A stretch of 64,000 nucleotides of DNA from contig NZ_KB905379.1 of assembly GCF_000379085.1 (NCBI RefSeq), positions 411,198 through 475,197 of the forward strand, in the 5' to 3' direction. The notes beneath the pieces were generated by a model. That model had not been told where the DNA came from, did no database searches, and worked only from the letters and a program-made list of their open reading frames with translations. Below are positions 1 through 9,091 of the stretch, in pieces; position 1 is the first letter of the stretch, and each line of letters opens with the position of its first letter. The position numbers were made by a program, and so were the translations under genes. Source of the stretch: Halomicrobium katesii DSM 19301. GTDB taxonomy: Archaea > Halobacteriota > Halobacteria > Halobacteriales > Haloarculaceae.

Positions 1-779
1 CCCGCATCTGAGACGTATGCTTCGTCGTGAACCACCGTTCTGTGGTCGTGCTCCATCTGTTGATACGGCGGGTACTCATCCGTCCAGACCTCTCCCAGTC
101 GCTGGGAGAGGTCTTCAGCTTCTTCGATCACTGGCTTGAGTTCGTCCTTGAACTTCGTTCCTTCCTCAGCAGAAACCACGCGAAGCACGTCGCGGCAGGC
201 CGCGACGAGCGTCAGTTCATCACCCTGCTCACCGCTCCAGCGTGTGCGACCGCCCTCTGGCGACCCGCCGCGGGACAGACCGTCCCGCGGTGGGTCGCGT
301 CCCTTGTACCCAGAGCAGACCTGCTGGGTTTCATCGACCTGCGTTGGCCCGTCGAGAGTGTGATCGATGCGATCCCAGACGACGGGGAAGCCGCGCTGGA
401 ACGCGGCTTCCACGTCACGAATCGCCGAGTGAATCGTGTTGTACGCCCGATCAAGTAGGGAAGCAATTTGATTGATGCTGAGCAACGAATCAGCGTAGAG
501 GACGAAGGCGACGAGGAACTCGCCGGGGGCGAGTTCCGCGTCGTAGAACGGTGTACCGAGCGTGTAGGTACTCATGAAGCCGCAGCCACGGCACCAGATA
601 CGGTCGAGATCGTCGTAGGTTCGGATGGTTGTCGCGCCACAATCAGGACAGGGTGCCTGTTCCCAGATGGTCTTGAGACGCCGCTCGACGATGGCGTCGA
701 GCGGCTCGGGCCGAAACTCCAAAGCGCCAAGCGATACAAGTTGCTGAAGCATCCCGCCGAATGCTGGTTGTTTGGTCAC
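1..779 (-). CDS. IS transposase, IS1595/ISH-type, 3' end beyond window
   Basis: The reverse strand is open from a GTG at 777-779 (an in-frame ATG at 750-752 is an alternative start) to base 1 without a stop, so the C-terminus is missing. The N-terminus has two zinc-ribbon pairs (CPDCG and CRGCG), then a helical DNA-binding-like segment (INQIASLLDRAYNTIH) and the start of a DDE-type catalytic core (QVDETQ, later VWTDEYPPY). This order of zinc ribbon then DDE core resembles IS1595-like and related haloarchaeal transposases; I assign the family by general resemblance only. Transcription runs out of the window, so only the 5' side of the IS is visible, with its right boundary somewhere around 780-830. 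The element lies in an AT-richer patch next to a halocin-like gene. Confidence 0.75.
   Translation of the reverse strand, partial: MTKQPAFGGMLQQLVSLGALEFRPEPLDAIVERRLKTIWEQAPCPDCGATTIRTYDDLDRIWCRGCGFMSTYTLGTPFYDAELAPGEFLVAFVLYADSLLSINQIASLLDRAYNTIHSAIRDVEAAFQRGFPVVWDRIDHTLDGPTQVDETQQVCSGYKGRDPPRDGLSRGGSPEGGRTRWSGEQGDELTLVAACRDVLRVVSAEEGTKFKDELKPVIEEAEDLSQRLGEVWTDEYPPYQQMEHDHRTVVHDEAYVSDA
260..298. repeat. 17-bp palindrome inside the transposase reading frame
   Basis: Bases 260-276 pair with 282-298 with one G-T wobble and a 5-base loop. The segment is in frame and encodes an Arg/Gly/Ser/Pro-rich loop between the first DDE-core aspartate region and the following ACRD motif. It may be a small in-frame palindromic insertion or a hairpin that limits transposase expression; the sequence cannot tell which. 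Confidence 0.6.
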
Positions 780-1215
780 AGCTGATAGCAGGAGACGGGA
801 TGCTTTCCATACAACGGAGTCTTTTCGCTAGCTTGAGCAAGAGCGTGGCAGCAAATAATCCGACGCCAATAATGCCGAGAACCGTCATTGCTATGTCTGT
901 TGGCACAAGTTGGAAGACCGACTGTAATACGACCAACGTAATCAATAGCCAGAAGGCTTGTGCTGCCGCAATATCAGTTGTTGATTCGTCACTTTCGGAT
1001 TGGGGGGTACTGTTCGAATATGAAACAGACAGGAAAGCGACGAACATCCCAACTCCGATACGCACAATTCCTTCCACAATTTGTGATTGGTAGATCGTAT
1101 AACCACCACTCATCAAAAGCACGAGGGCAAGCCCGGCTAATATGTATTTGATATAATATGGATATTCCGTACGTTCGTTAATTCTCGAGGGGGCAGTCAT
1201 CCTTGTATGAATCAC
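643..1215 (-). CDS. Small four-helix membrane protein whose 3' end reads into the IS
   Basis: The reverse-strand frame starts at ATG 1213-1215 (ATG 1198-1200 is an equally good start). Four hydrophobic segments follow each other: around YIKYILAGLALVLLMSG, IVEGIVRIGVGMFVAF, AFWLLITLVVLQSVF and AMTVLGIIGVGLFAATLL, ending in a basic KLAKRL. After that (below about base 800) the translation becomes Arg/Ala-rich and overlaps the transposase 5' region in another frame, so the last roughly 50 residues are unlikely to be original. I infer that the IS landed at or near the 3' end of this gene. It is divergent from the halocin-like gene; a role in immunity or export for that peptide is possible but unsupported beyond proximity. 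Confidence 0.5.
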   Translation of the reverse strand: MIHTRMTAPSRINERTEYPYYIKYILAGLALVLLMSGGYTIYQSQIVEGIVRIGVGMFVAFLSVSYSNSTPQSESDESTTDIAAAQAFWLLITLVVLQSVFQLVPTDIAMTVLGIIGVGLFAATLLLKLAKRLRCMESIPSPAISCDQTTSIRRDASATCIAWRFGVSARAARRHRRAASQDHLGTGTLS

Positions 1216-1299
1216 TCCATCACGACGTACGGGAGATTAGGAGGGTAATGATAAAAAAACATTTGAAAATTATATGTAGTGTATTTTCAATCTGAATGA

Positions 1300-1306
1300 T
1301 TTAATA
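1300..1306 (+). promoter_or_regulatory. TATA-like box of the halocin-like gene
   Basis: TTTAATA lies about 25 bases before the ATG at 1328, the spacing expected for a leaderless haloarchaeal transcript. The whole 1216-1327 interval is AT-rich and shared with the divergent membrane-protein gene. Confidence 0.5.
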
Positions 1307-1327
1307 GCAATTAGTAAATAGATTAGT

Positions 1328-2194
1328 ATGATATCGCAAAATACAGAATCAGAGATAGATAATCACGTAAAAAAAGTGGACGAGAACGTTGATGGGGGAG
1401 GATATGTCGAAGCATGGGAGTCAATGACCGAAGTTCGCTCTGAGAACGATAGCAAGCTCAAACGAAGGAGTTTGGTCAAGGGTATTGCGGCTACCGCTAT
1501 CGGCCTTGGACTCTCAACTGGTAGTGCGAGCGCTGATGAAACGAGTGAGGTCAGCTTCGAGGTTGAAGATACTGACGAGATTGAAGTTACCGATGTTGAG
1601 GACAGACACGAGTTCGTGAGGACCCGCCAGAATGCTCTGAAAAATCCTGAAGTCAGACGAATCTTCGCCAAATTCGCTCATAACGGATGGGACCCGAAGT
1701 GGGGAGAAATTGTGGTCAGCAAAACAATTGTCGACGGAGAAACGATTCAGCACACAGTTTCAATTCCCTTCAAAACAGAATCAGGCAATGCCAGTCTGTT
1801 CTGGGCTGATAACGACGACATTGATACCAAGGGATTGTACAAACATCCAAATGGTGAGAATGCTGTTAAATTTGAACGATACTATGTCGATGACGGTGAA
1901 GTGAAGACTGCCGTCTCAAATGTAACAAGACGTGATATGCAGAAAGCTTTCGACCAAGCCAGTAGTCAAAGTCAAAGCGATATCGAAGTACAAGCGGCGG
2001 GTACCGAGTTCCCAGATTGTGAATGGAATTCAAATTGTGTCGGACAGTACGCACTGGCTCTGGGCGCAACGATCACCTGCTGTAGCACATGTTCCTCGCT
2101 CATCGGCGCAGCAGCCTCAGCAGGAGCAGCATGTGTTTGCTGTGTATTGAGCGGGATCGGTCTCGTCGCGCTTGAGTGCCCGCTGTGTGAGTGA
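1328..2194 (+). CDS. Halocin C8-like microhalocin precursor (Tat-exported, ten-Cys C-terminal peptide)
   Basis: The 288-residue product has a twin-arginine signal (KRRSLVKG, Arg46-Arg47, then a hydrophobic stretch and an Ala-Ser-Ala site near residue 69) after an unusually long 45-residue leader. A hydrophilic middle domain of about 150 residues contains no Cys. The last 61 residues hold ten cysteines (231, 237, 251, 252, 255, 269, 271, 272, 284, 287) separated by small hydrophobic residues. Known halocin C8 is made from a similar-sized Tat-exported proprotein with a C-terminal Cys-rich peptide, and its N-terminal part acts as the immunity protein; length, order and Cys number match. Base composition is AT-richer than the downstream genes, suggesting transfer. 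The cleavage site (probably near residues 222-228) and the activity are inferred. Confidence 0.72.
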   Translation: MISQNTESEIDNHVKKVDENVDGGGYVEAWESMTEVRSENDSKLKRRSLVKGIAATAIGLGLSTGSASADETSEVSFEVEDTDEIEVTDVEDRHEFVRTRQNALKNPEVRRIFAKFAHNGWDPKWGEIVVSKTIVDGETIQHTVSIPFKTESGNASLFWADNDDIDTKGLYKHPNGENAVKFERYYVDDGEVKTAVSNVTRRDMQKAFDQASSQSQSDIEVQAAGTEFPDCEWNSNCVGQYALALGATITCCSTCSSLIGAAASAGAACVCCVLSGIGLVALECPLCE

Positions 2195-2277
2195 ATAGAT
2201 TTCGCCACTAAAATTCTACAATTAAGGCTGTGTTGGTCGGGTCCAGAAATTCGTTTTACTGGACAGTGATTTACCGG

Positions 2278-5200
2278 CTACGACAGCCACTCCTCGGGCT
2301 TGGTGTCGTAGTCGATGTCGTCGGCGTCCAGGTGTTCGACCTCGGACCAGTCGACCTCCTGTATCGTGACCTCCTCGCCGTCGTATCGCAGGCGCTTGCC
2401 GACCGCCTCGGGCTCGGGTTCCTGGTCGCGTCGCCGCGCGACCTCCACGTCGTGTTCGTCGAACTCCTTGTCGATGGTCAGCAGATTGACTGGCCGCCCC
2501 CAGAGTTCGAAGACGCGTTGCAGCGTCTCCGCGGCCTGTTCGAGGTCCAGCACGACGCCGTTGTACTGGTGGGTCAAGAGGAGTTCGTTGCGGTTGCGGT
2601 AGTTGCCGTCGGCGACGGTGATCGTCGGCTTGCCGAAGTTGGTGAACTGCAACATCAGCTTCTTTTTCACGTCTTCGGCGGCCGTCGAAGTCGCACGGAA
2701 GTCGCCCGAGGAGTGGGTGTACTCGTAGGTGAAGTAGTCGTGTTCGTCGACGAACTCCTGGGTGAGGAACTCGTTGAGGAAGGTCACGTCGTTGTGGCTC
2801 TCGCGGACCTCGCGCATCCGGTCCCAGCCCCGCGAGTAGTCCACATCCGCGAGGGCGTCCGCGACGCTCTCGTACCGGGCGTCGTCGAACATGTACCGCG
2901 AGATGCGCTCCAGCTCCGACTGGCTGATGCGCGAGACGAATCCGCGGTACTGTGGCTTGACCAGCGAGTAGTGGCGTTCGGCCATCCCCGCTTCGGTCAG
3001 GACCTTCCACGGGTAGGTCTCGACGTCGATCTCGCCGTCGCGGGCGCGAGCGAGCGCGTCGGCGTCGACTCGCGGATCGTCGGGGTCGAGATCGTCGAGG
3101 CCGGCGAGCACGTCGGTCACCGCCGAATCGGGCGCGATCAGGTCCTGTACCCGCTCGAAGTCGATCACGTCGTGGAAGTTCCGCCAGGTCACGTCCTCGA
3201 CGCGAAGCAGTCGCTCGACGACTTCCCGGCGGTTCTCGCTGTTTTCGAGATACGTCCACAGTTCGAGCCCGAGCTTGTAGGGGTTGAGCCCGCCCGACCC
3301 GAGCACCTTCGACATGTGGTCGGCGTAGAGGACGAACTCGTCGGCGCTCGCGAACTGCTCTCCGGCCATCATCGTCGACTCCCAGTAGGAGTTGTGGTTG
3401 ACGAAACCGCCGCCAGCGTAGCGGTGCGTGTCTCGAACCGAGATGTCGTAGACAGCACCGGTATCCGCTTCGATCGCGACGACCTCGTCGGTCCACGATT
3501 CGGACTCGAACCAAGCGAGGTTGTCGAGGTACGTCGCGAGCGCGGTCGACTTCTCCTCGTATCCGAATCCGATCTCCTCTGCGAAGATATCCGCAGACTT
3601 CCCGGTCAGATGCACGTGATAGCAGCCGTCGGTCTGTTCACGGCGACGGCTCAGTATTCCGAAGTTCGAAAGCAAGAGCTGAACAGTCTTCGACAGTTCT
3701 TCGCTCGCGGTCGACAGGATCACTCCCTGATCGCCCGCATAGCCGTCGGCGTCGAAGAGTCCGCTCAGGAACGCCGCGACGACCTGGCGTGGTGACCGGA
3801 GAATCTGATCGGGGACGGTCTTTTCGCTGGCCGCTTCTCCGGTCGGAAGTTCGAACTCCTCGATCAGTAACTCTCGGAGGTGCTTTGAGTACGCATAGAC
3901 ACGCCACCGCGATCCGTCTCGGTCGACAGTCGACCGATGGCCGAACAATTCCGAGACCAGCCCAGCGAACTCCTCTGCACGACCCTCGTCGCCGGACGTG
4001 AATCCGATATGCCGGGAGTTGGACGGGACGTGGCCGTCGCCGATCAGGAGCCCGAGGAATCGACCGAACTGCGCTGTGACCTCGCTGGGAACTCTGATTG
4101 GGTCGCGTTGTGACAGGCCGGGATTCGATGCGTCGTACTCCGACAGCGCAGCTTCGATCGCGTCGGCCCGTCGTGCCCGTCCCGTCTCCCGATATCGGAT
4201 TACGGTCCAGACGGACACACCGGCCTCTTCGGCGACATCGTCGAGGGTCGTACACTCACGTGGATCCCGTGTCACGGCTTCGCGCTCGTCGGCCCAGATA
4301 CCTTCGCCACCGGTGACGCCGATTTCGTCGCCGAGCGACAGCTCGTCGAGTCGGATCCAGTCGCCATCCGGCTGACGGATGCGATGGTTGTCTGAGCCGG
4401 TCAGTTCGAACCCACGACGCGTTTCGATCGAGATCACGTCGTGCTCGGGGATCACGTTCGAGTCGTAGACCTCACGCACCTCGTCCCCGTCTGACACGCG
4501 GGTGTGATTGTCGGCAACGTCTTCCATCGGGAGGATTCCGTCAGCGGTGAAAACTGGCGTTTCAGGGGCGACACAGGCCCATCCCTCGTTCATCACCTTC
4601 GTCATCTTCTGGGGCGCGAAGTAGTACGCCTCCCGGCGGAGCATCTCCAGTACGTCCGACTGCCAGTCGGCCATCTCGACGGCCTTCTCGCCGTCGGCGT
4701 CGTACTGCATGCCGTGTGTCTGGAGGAAGGCGAGCACGTCTTTTTGTGGCTCTTCGGGGAACGTGATCGGTTCGTCGTCCTCGGACTGCGCGTCGAGCCA
4801 CTCCTCGGTGAACACCTGCCGGCGGACTTCCTCCGAGAGTTCGAGATCGCCGAGCTGGTCCGCTATCTCTTCGAGGTCCGCCTCGTCGGGGCGGTCCTCG
4901 CCGTCGACGGGCGCGTAGGGCTGGTGCTGGTCGATGTTGTCTTCCAGACAGAGGACGTGGTCGATCCACTTCTCGACCTCGGCGCGGTCGATCTCGGGGT
5001 CTTGCATGTACTCCTCGATCGTCTCGGCGTGGCGTCCCAGCATCGCCGCGGCCTCGGGATTGCTCAGACGGCGCTGGCCGTCTTCGCTGTCAGCGGCCCC
5101 CGGGGCCGCTCCGCCCGCGAACAGTCCGAACCAGTCGTTGTTCGCGAAGAAGTCCGCGTGGGCCTCGACGTGGGTGATGACGGCCTTCTGGTCGGCCAGC

Positions 5201-5505
5201 TCGTTGGACTCCTGGAGGAAGGCGTGGGCCGGGTTGTCGTTGTTGACGATCTCGAAGGCCTTCCCGCCGAGGAACTGCCCCTGCTTTTGCTGGCGGTCGT
5301 AGGCCATGCCCCACCGCCAGTGGGGGTACCGCTGCTGGAATCCCCCGTAGGCGATCAGCTCGTTCATCTCGTCGTAGTCGACGATCCAGTAGTTCACCGG
5401 GTAGGGGGTCAGACCGAGTTTCTTCGCCAGAGTCGCCGCCTCCTCGACTGACGTTTCGAGTTCGGCGGCGACGCGCCGTTTGCGGATGTGGTCGTCGGTG
5501 CTCAT
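2278..5505 (-). CDS. spoVR: SpoVR family protein, interrupted in frame by an intein
   Basis: The start ATG at 5503-5505 overlaps the stop of the upstream VWA gene (ATGA), so the gene is the last of a four-gene operon. The 1075-residue translation is a SpoVR protein split by an intein at residues 311-705; the spliced host would be 680 residues. Conserved SpoVR features are visible on both sides: [12 protein letters not shown] (about 112-123) and KVMNEGWA before the insertion, then [17 protein letters not shown] and the [15 protein letters not shown] block after it. SpoVR proteins co-occur with PrkA and YeaH proteins across prokaryotes in stress or sporulation settings; the molecular activity is unknown. 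Function should depend on protein splicing, because the intein interrupts the most conserved motif. Confidence 0.93.
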   Translation of the reverse strand: MSTDDHIRKRRVAAELETSVEEAATLAKKLGLTPYPVNYWIVDYDEMNELIAYGGFQQRYPHWRWGMAYDRQQKQGQFLGGKAFEIVNNDNPAHAFLQESNELADQKAVITHVEAHADFFANNDWFGLFAGGAAPGAADSEDGQRRLSNPEAAAMLGRHAETIEEYMQDPEIDRAEVEKWIDHVLCLEDNIDQHQPYAPVDGEDRPDEADLEEIADQLGDLELSEEVRRQVFTEEWLDAQSEDDEPITFPEEPQKDVLAFLQTHGMQYDADGEKAVEMADWQSDVLEMLRREAYYFAPQKMTKVMNEGWACVAPETPVFTADGILPMEDVADNHTRVSDGDEVREVYDSNVIPEHDVISIETRRGFELTGSDNHRIRQPDGDWIRLDELSLGDEIGVTGGEGIWADEREAVTRDPRECTTLDDVAEEAGVSVWTVIRYRETGRARRADAIEAALSEYDASNPGLSQRDPIRVPSEVTAQFGRFLGLLIGDGHVPSNSRHIGFTSGDEGRAEEFAGLVSELFGHRSTVDRDGSRWRVYAYSKHLRELLIEEFELPTGEAASEKTVPDQILRSPRQVVAAFLSGLFDADGYAGDQGVILSTASEELSKTVQLLLSNFGILSRRREQTDGCYHVHLTGKSADIFAEEIGFGYEEKSTALATYLDNLAWFESESWTDEVVAIEADTGAVYDISVRDTHRYAGGGFVNHNSYWESTMMAGEQFASADEFVLYADHMSKVLGSGGLNPYKLGLELWTYLENSENRREVVERLLRVEDVTWRNFHDVIDFERVQDLIAPDSAVTDVLAGLDDLDPDDPRVDADALARARDGEIDVETYPWKVLTEAGMAERHYSLVKPQYRGFVSRISQSELERISRYMFDDARYESVADALADVDYSRGWDRMREVRESHNDVTFLNEFLTQEFVDEHDYFTYEYTHSSGDFRATSTAAEDVKKKLMLQFTNFGKPTITVADGNYRNRNELLLTHQYNGVVLDLEQAAETLQRVFELWGRPVNLLTIDKEFDEHDVEVARRRDQEPEPEAVGKRLRYDGEEVTIQEVDWSEVEHLDADDIDYDTKPEEWLS
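3391..4575 (-). other. Intein in SpoVR with LAGLIDADG homing endonuclease
   Basis: The 395-residue insert begins with Cys ([13 protein letters not shown], block A) and ends FVNHN followed by Ser as the +1 residue, the standard His-Asn/Ser splice junction. Block B is [10 protein letters not shown], block F is [16 protein letters not shown]. Two LAGLIDADG motifs (LLIGDGHV near intein residue 180 and [10 protein letters not shown] near 271-280) keep their acidic residues, so the nuclease looks intact. Between block B and the nuclease a stretch around residues 110-146 ([20 protein letters not shown]) resembles a helix-turn-helix. The site lies between NEGWA and SYW, the conserved SpoVR motif. All splicing residues are present, so I expect active splicing. 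Confidence 0.93.
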
Positions 5506-6818
5506 GATTCGTCCTCCGTGCTCAGGATCTCGTAGATCGCGTCGGTCACGTCCTCCGGGCTGGAGACGTAGGCCACGGCCACGTCGTCGGTCCCGCGGAA
5601 GTGGCGCTCCACTTCCTCGGCGTGGGTCGCGTTGATCGCGTTGCCCGACGGCTGGGTCTCGACGTAGGCGTGGAGGTTCGCCGGGATCTCCTCCATCAGT
5701 GGAATGACGTGTTCCTCGGTGTCGTTCGAGGAGTTCTCCGAGTCGCCGGCCGCGAACACGTAGCGGTTCCAGTCGGCCCAGGGGTAGGCCTCTTCGAGCC
5801 GTGCCAGCGCGAGTTCGTACGCGCTGGAGATGCGGGTCCCGCCGCCAGAGCGGATGCCGAAGAACTCGTCGCGGTCGACTTCCCAGGCGTCGGCGTCGTG
5901 GGCGATGTAGACGAACTCGGCGTGGTCGTACTTGCCCTGGAGGTACCAGTCCAGCGGCGTGAACGTCCGCTCGACGAGCTCTCGTTTCTTCTGGCGCATC
6001 GACCCGGACACGTCGCGGATGTTGACGACGACGACGTTCTTCTCGCGCTCCTCCTCGATCTCCGGGTAGCGGTATCGCTCGTCTTCCCGTCGGAACGGAA
6101 TCTGGTCGACGCCCTCCCGTCGGATCCGGTTGGCGGTGCTCTCCCGGTCGACCGCGTCGGTCATCTCGTCGATGCTGTCCCAGACGGCCTTCTCGTCGGC
6201 CGGCAACTCCGCGTAGGCCTCCTCGATCCAGGCCTTCGAGACGGGGATGTGTTGCTCGCGGGCCCACTCGAAGACGGTCGCCGGCCCCCAGCCGTCGACT
6301 TTCAGCGCCTCGCGGACGAACGCCTCGTCGAAGTCCATCGCGAGCTTTCGCTTGAGGCCCTGCTTGAACAGCCGCTCGAAGTCCAGCGTCGAGGAGGGGC
6401 CGGACCTGGTGATGTCGGTGAAGTCGCCCTCGACCTCCTCGATCACCTGCTTGCCCTTCGGTTCGAGGTCGAGTCCGAGTTGCTCGTCCAGTTCCTGGGC
6501 GAACTCCTCGGGATCCATCTCGTAGTACTCGTGGTCGCCGCCGTCCTCGCCGGGCTCGCCGTCCTCGTCGCCGTCGTCGTCTGGCTGGGGCTGGCCCACC
6601 GGATCGCCGGGCTGGGGCTGGCCGTCCTGGCCCTGACCGACGCCGCCCATGTCGCGCTGATCGTACTCGAACTCGGGGAGGTCGACGATCTTGATCGGGA
6701 TCTGCACCGAGTCCTGTCGGCTCTGGCCGAGGTCGCCGTACTGGATGAACTCGGCGAGGTCCTGGCGGCGTTGCTCGCCGACTTCACGGTACCGTTCGAG
6801 GTCGTCTCTCAGTCCCAT
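5502..6818 (-). CDS. YeaH/YhbH-like protein (DUF444) with VWA domain
   Basis: The ATG at 6816-6818 gives 438 residues. The N-terminus is DUF444-like, followed by a low-complexity Gly/Gln/Asp linker (about 60-97) and a C-terminal von Willebrand A-type fold with a MIDAS start DVSGS at residues 269-273 and a later SGGGTRIS segment. The N-terminal 10 bases overlap the end of the upstream PrkA gene and its stop overlaps the spoVR start, so translation is probably coupled. Bacterial YeaH is encoded with the PrkA-type kinase YeaG; a partner role to the PrkA proteins here is inferred from that conserved linkage. Confidence 0.9.
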   Translation of the reverse strand: MGLRDDLERYREVGEQRRQDLAEFIQYGDLGQSRQDSVQIPIKIVDLPEFEYDQRDMGGVGQGQDGQPQPGDPVGQPQPDDDGDEDGEPGEDGGDHEYYEMDPEEFAQELDEQLGLDLEPKGKQVIEEVEGDFTDITRSGPSSTLDFERLFKQGLKRKLAMDFDEAFVREALKVDGWGPATVFEWAREQHIPVSKAWIEEAYAELPADEKAVWDSIDEMTDAVDRESTANRIRREGVDQIPFRREDERYRYPEIEEEREKNVVVVNIRDVSGSMRQKKRELVERTFTPLDWYLQGKYDHAEFVYIAHDADAWEVDRDEFFGIRSGGGTRISSAYELALARLEEAYPWADWNRYVFAAGDSENSSNDTEEHVIPLMEEIPANLHAYVETQPSGNAINATHAEEVERHFRGTDDVAVAYVSSPEDVTDAIYEILSTEDES

Positions 6819-9091
6819 CTGTAACTCACCTGGCTCATGACGTGGCGGCTCGTCAGCTCCGCCGACGCCGCGCTGTAGTCGAAGAGCTCGCGCATATTCT
6901 CGATCGTCGTCTCCTTCAGGTCGGCCGTCTCGGTCCCGCTCGGCGGGTTGTCCCACTGGCGCGGGTCGAAGTCCTCGTAGGCCCGCTGTACGTCGGCCCA
7001 GTCGTGGCTCCCCAGGACCGTCTGGATGACGGGGATCTCCTTGGGGTTCACGTCGCCGACGCGAAACGTCTCGTCACGGGACTGCCAGGCGTGGCGGTTC
7101 AGCGCCGTGATGATCTTCTCGGTCCGGAACGATCTGACGGCGTCGTCGGGCTCGTTGCCGTCGTAGTTGTCCTCCGCGAAGCGGCCGAGGTGCTCGATCT
7201 CGAACACCTTCATCTTCAGCGGGTCCGGCTCCTCGTACTCGCCGCGTTCGTTCTCGATCTGTTCCCCGGACTCCCAGGCGTAGACGTGTTCGACGTACTC
7301 CTCGACGGTCGACTCGTCGACGCGCTTGTCTCGCATGATGGCGTCGAGCACGTCCCGTTCTTGCTCGGCGAAGACGTGGTTCTTGACCGGGACCACGCGC
7401 TCCTCGAACTCGCTGGCCTCGGTCGGGGAGAACACCGGTGCGCTGTCGAGTTGTTCGGCCATCCGGTTGAGCACGTCCCGTGGCATGAGGACCCGTTCGA
7501 CGGGCAACTCGGCGTGGTGGCGGTCCTGGGCTTCGTGCAGCAGGTCCGCGATCACGTCCCGCGTGAACGTCACGGGGATCCCCCCCTCGCCGTCGGCGGC
7601 GGCGTCGGAGAAGTCGAACTCCTCGGCCGCGATCCGGTCGTCGCCCTCCCGGAGGTAGCCACGGTCGAACAGCAGCGCCTTGTCGACGAGATCGAGCCCG
7701 CCAGGCAGGTCCGTCGCGTCGAGTCTGGAGACGATCGCGTACATCGCCGCCGCTTCGAGGGTGTGGGGAGCCAGCTCCACGTCGGTCACCTCGTCGGCAC
7801 TGTCCCGGACGGCGACCGTGAGCGGTTCCTGGATCCACGTCTCCAGTTCGTCCCAGGAGTCGGCCTGCCACACCGTCGTCTCGTTGGTGAGTTCGCGCCG
7901 GAGGAGCTCTGCCTCCAGCGAGAGGTTCGTCAGGTACGTGAACTCGTGTTTGTCCAGGCGGCGCTTGAGCGCCTTCAGCGGGTCCTGTCCCTCGCGGTCG
8001 GCGTGTTGGTTGAGCTGGGCTTCGAGGTCGGGGTTCGAGATGATGACCAGCTGGGTGTCGATGTCCATCCCGATCCCCTTGTCCAGTTTGACGTGGCCCT
8101 CGTCGGGGACGTTCAGCAGTTTCTGGAGCAGATCGGCGTGCTGGGCCGCGTCCTCGACGATCGTTAGCAGGCCGTTGCCCTGCGAGAGGACGCCGTCGTA
8201 GGAGAACGCCTGCGGGTTCTTGCGCCCGCGAGAGTCCAGCTCTCGCAACATCCCGTGCATCCACGAGCCGACGAGTCGCTCCTTGGGCGACCCCTCGTCT
8301 TCGGAGTGGAGGACGCCGATGCCGTCGCCCACGTCGACGACGAAGTTCTTGACCCGGAGGTGTTCCGGGCTCGTGACCGCAGAGAAGAGGTCCTCGACCC
8401 CCTCGCGGCGGTACTGCTCTTCGAGGAACTCGTAGGCCTCTCGCGAGAACGGATCGAGGTCGCCCTCCGAGCGCAGCGTGACGTGGTCGTCGAGGCGCTC
8501 GTTCAGCGCCGCGAGGAGATCGCGACGCACGTCCTGTGGGAACACCGTGAGCGGATTGACCTGGACCGGGCTCTCGTACCAGTCGTCCTCGTCGGCCACG
8601 GGGTCGTCGCCGTAGCTGAGCGTCCGGTCGCTCTCGCCGGCCCCGGCGACGTTCCACTCGACGGTGTAGCGCCGCCCCTCGTCGGTTCGAGAGTACTCGC
8701 GCAGCCCGTTGATGAGACAGCGTTTGAGCTCCGATTTCCCAGTGGCCGTCGGCCCTTCGAGCCAGATGATCTTCTCGTCTTTCCCCCGGCCCGCCGCGAT
8801 CGATCGCAGGTCGTCGACGAGCTTGTTCAACACCTCGGTGTTGCCCAGGATGGCGTGCTCGCCGTCGTTGTGGGGATCGTCGAAGAACCGGTAGCGGTCC
8901 TTTCGCTCGCCCTCCTCGATGACGGTCCGGGTGCCGGCGTCCTCGATGGCGTCGAGCAGGTACTTCGAGGCGTGGGAGGCCAGCGCGGGCCGTCCGAACA
9001 GCCGATCGAGGAAGGCCGCGAGGCTCACGGGCTCCTCGTAGGTGCTGTCGAGTGCCTCGTTCGCCCGACCGATGAAGTCCTCGCCGCTCAT
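6809..9091 (-). CDS. PrkA-type serine kinase/AAA+ protein, second copy
   Basis: The ATG at 9089-9091 gives 760 residues; the start overlaps the stop of the upstream kinase gene by one base. A Walker A motif GPTATGKS is at residues 113-120, followed by AAA-like features ([27 protein letters not shown]) and a helical C-terminal half typical of PrkA proteins. It is about 70 residues longer than the neighbouring paralogue and diverges strongly from it, so this is an old duplication. Adjacent PrkA-like genes with YeaH and SpoVR form a unit seen in many haloarchaea. Kinase activity is a family-level expectation; PrkA homologues have also been reported as AAA+ proteases, so the reaction is uncertain. 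Confidence 0.88.
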   Translation of the reverse strand: MSGEDFIGRANEALDSTYEEPVSLAAFLDRLFGRPALASHASKYLLDAIEDAGTRTVIEEGERKDRYRFFDDPHNDGEHAILGNTEVLNKLVDDLRSIAAGRGKDEKIIWLEGPTATGKSELKRCLINGLREYSRTDEGRRYTVEWNVAGAGESDRTLSYGDDPVADEDDWYESPVQVNPLTVFPQDVRRDLLAALNERLDDHVTLRSEGDLDPFSREAYEFLEEQYRREGVEDLFSAVTSPEHLRVKNFVVDVGDGIGVLHSEDEGSPKERLVGSWMHGMLRELDSRGRKNPQAFSYDGVLSQGNGLLTIVEDAAQHADLLQKLLNVPDEGHVKLDKGIGMDIDTQLVIISNPDLEAQLNQHADREGQDPLKALKRRLDKHEFTYLTNLSLEAELLRRELTNETTVWQADSWDELETWIQEPLTVAVRDSADEVTDVELAPHTLEAAAMYAIVSRLDATDLPGGLDLVDKALLFDRGYLREGDDRIAAEEFDFSDAAADGEGGIPVTFTRDVIADLLHEAQDRHHAELPVERVLMPRDVLNRMAEQLDSAPVFSPTEASEFEERVVPVKNHVFAEQERDVLDAIMRDKRVDESTVEEYVEHVYAWESGEQIENERGEYEEPDPLKMKVFEIEHLGRFAEDNYDGNEPDDAVRSFRTEKIITALNRHAWQSRDETFRVGDVNPKEIPVIQTVLGSHDWADVQRAYEDFDPRQWDNPPSGTETADLKETTIENMRELFDYSAASAELTSRHVMSQVSYRWD

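Noticed and set aside
2230..3795. 521-residue open frame on the plus strand opposite spoVR
   Set aside because: Antisense shadow of spoVR. In GC-rich haloarchaeal genes the strong G/C third-position bias keeps the opposite strand open; the product is Val/Leu/Arg-rich without domain features.
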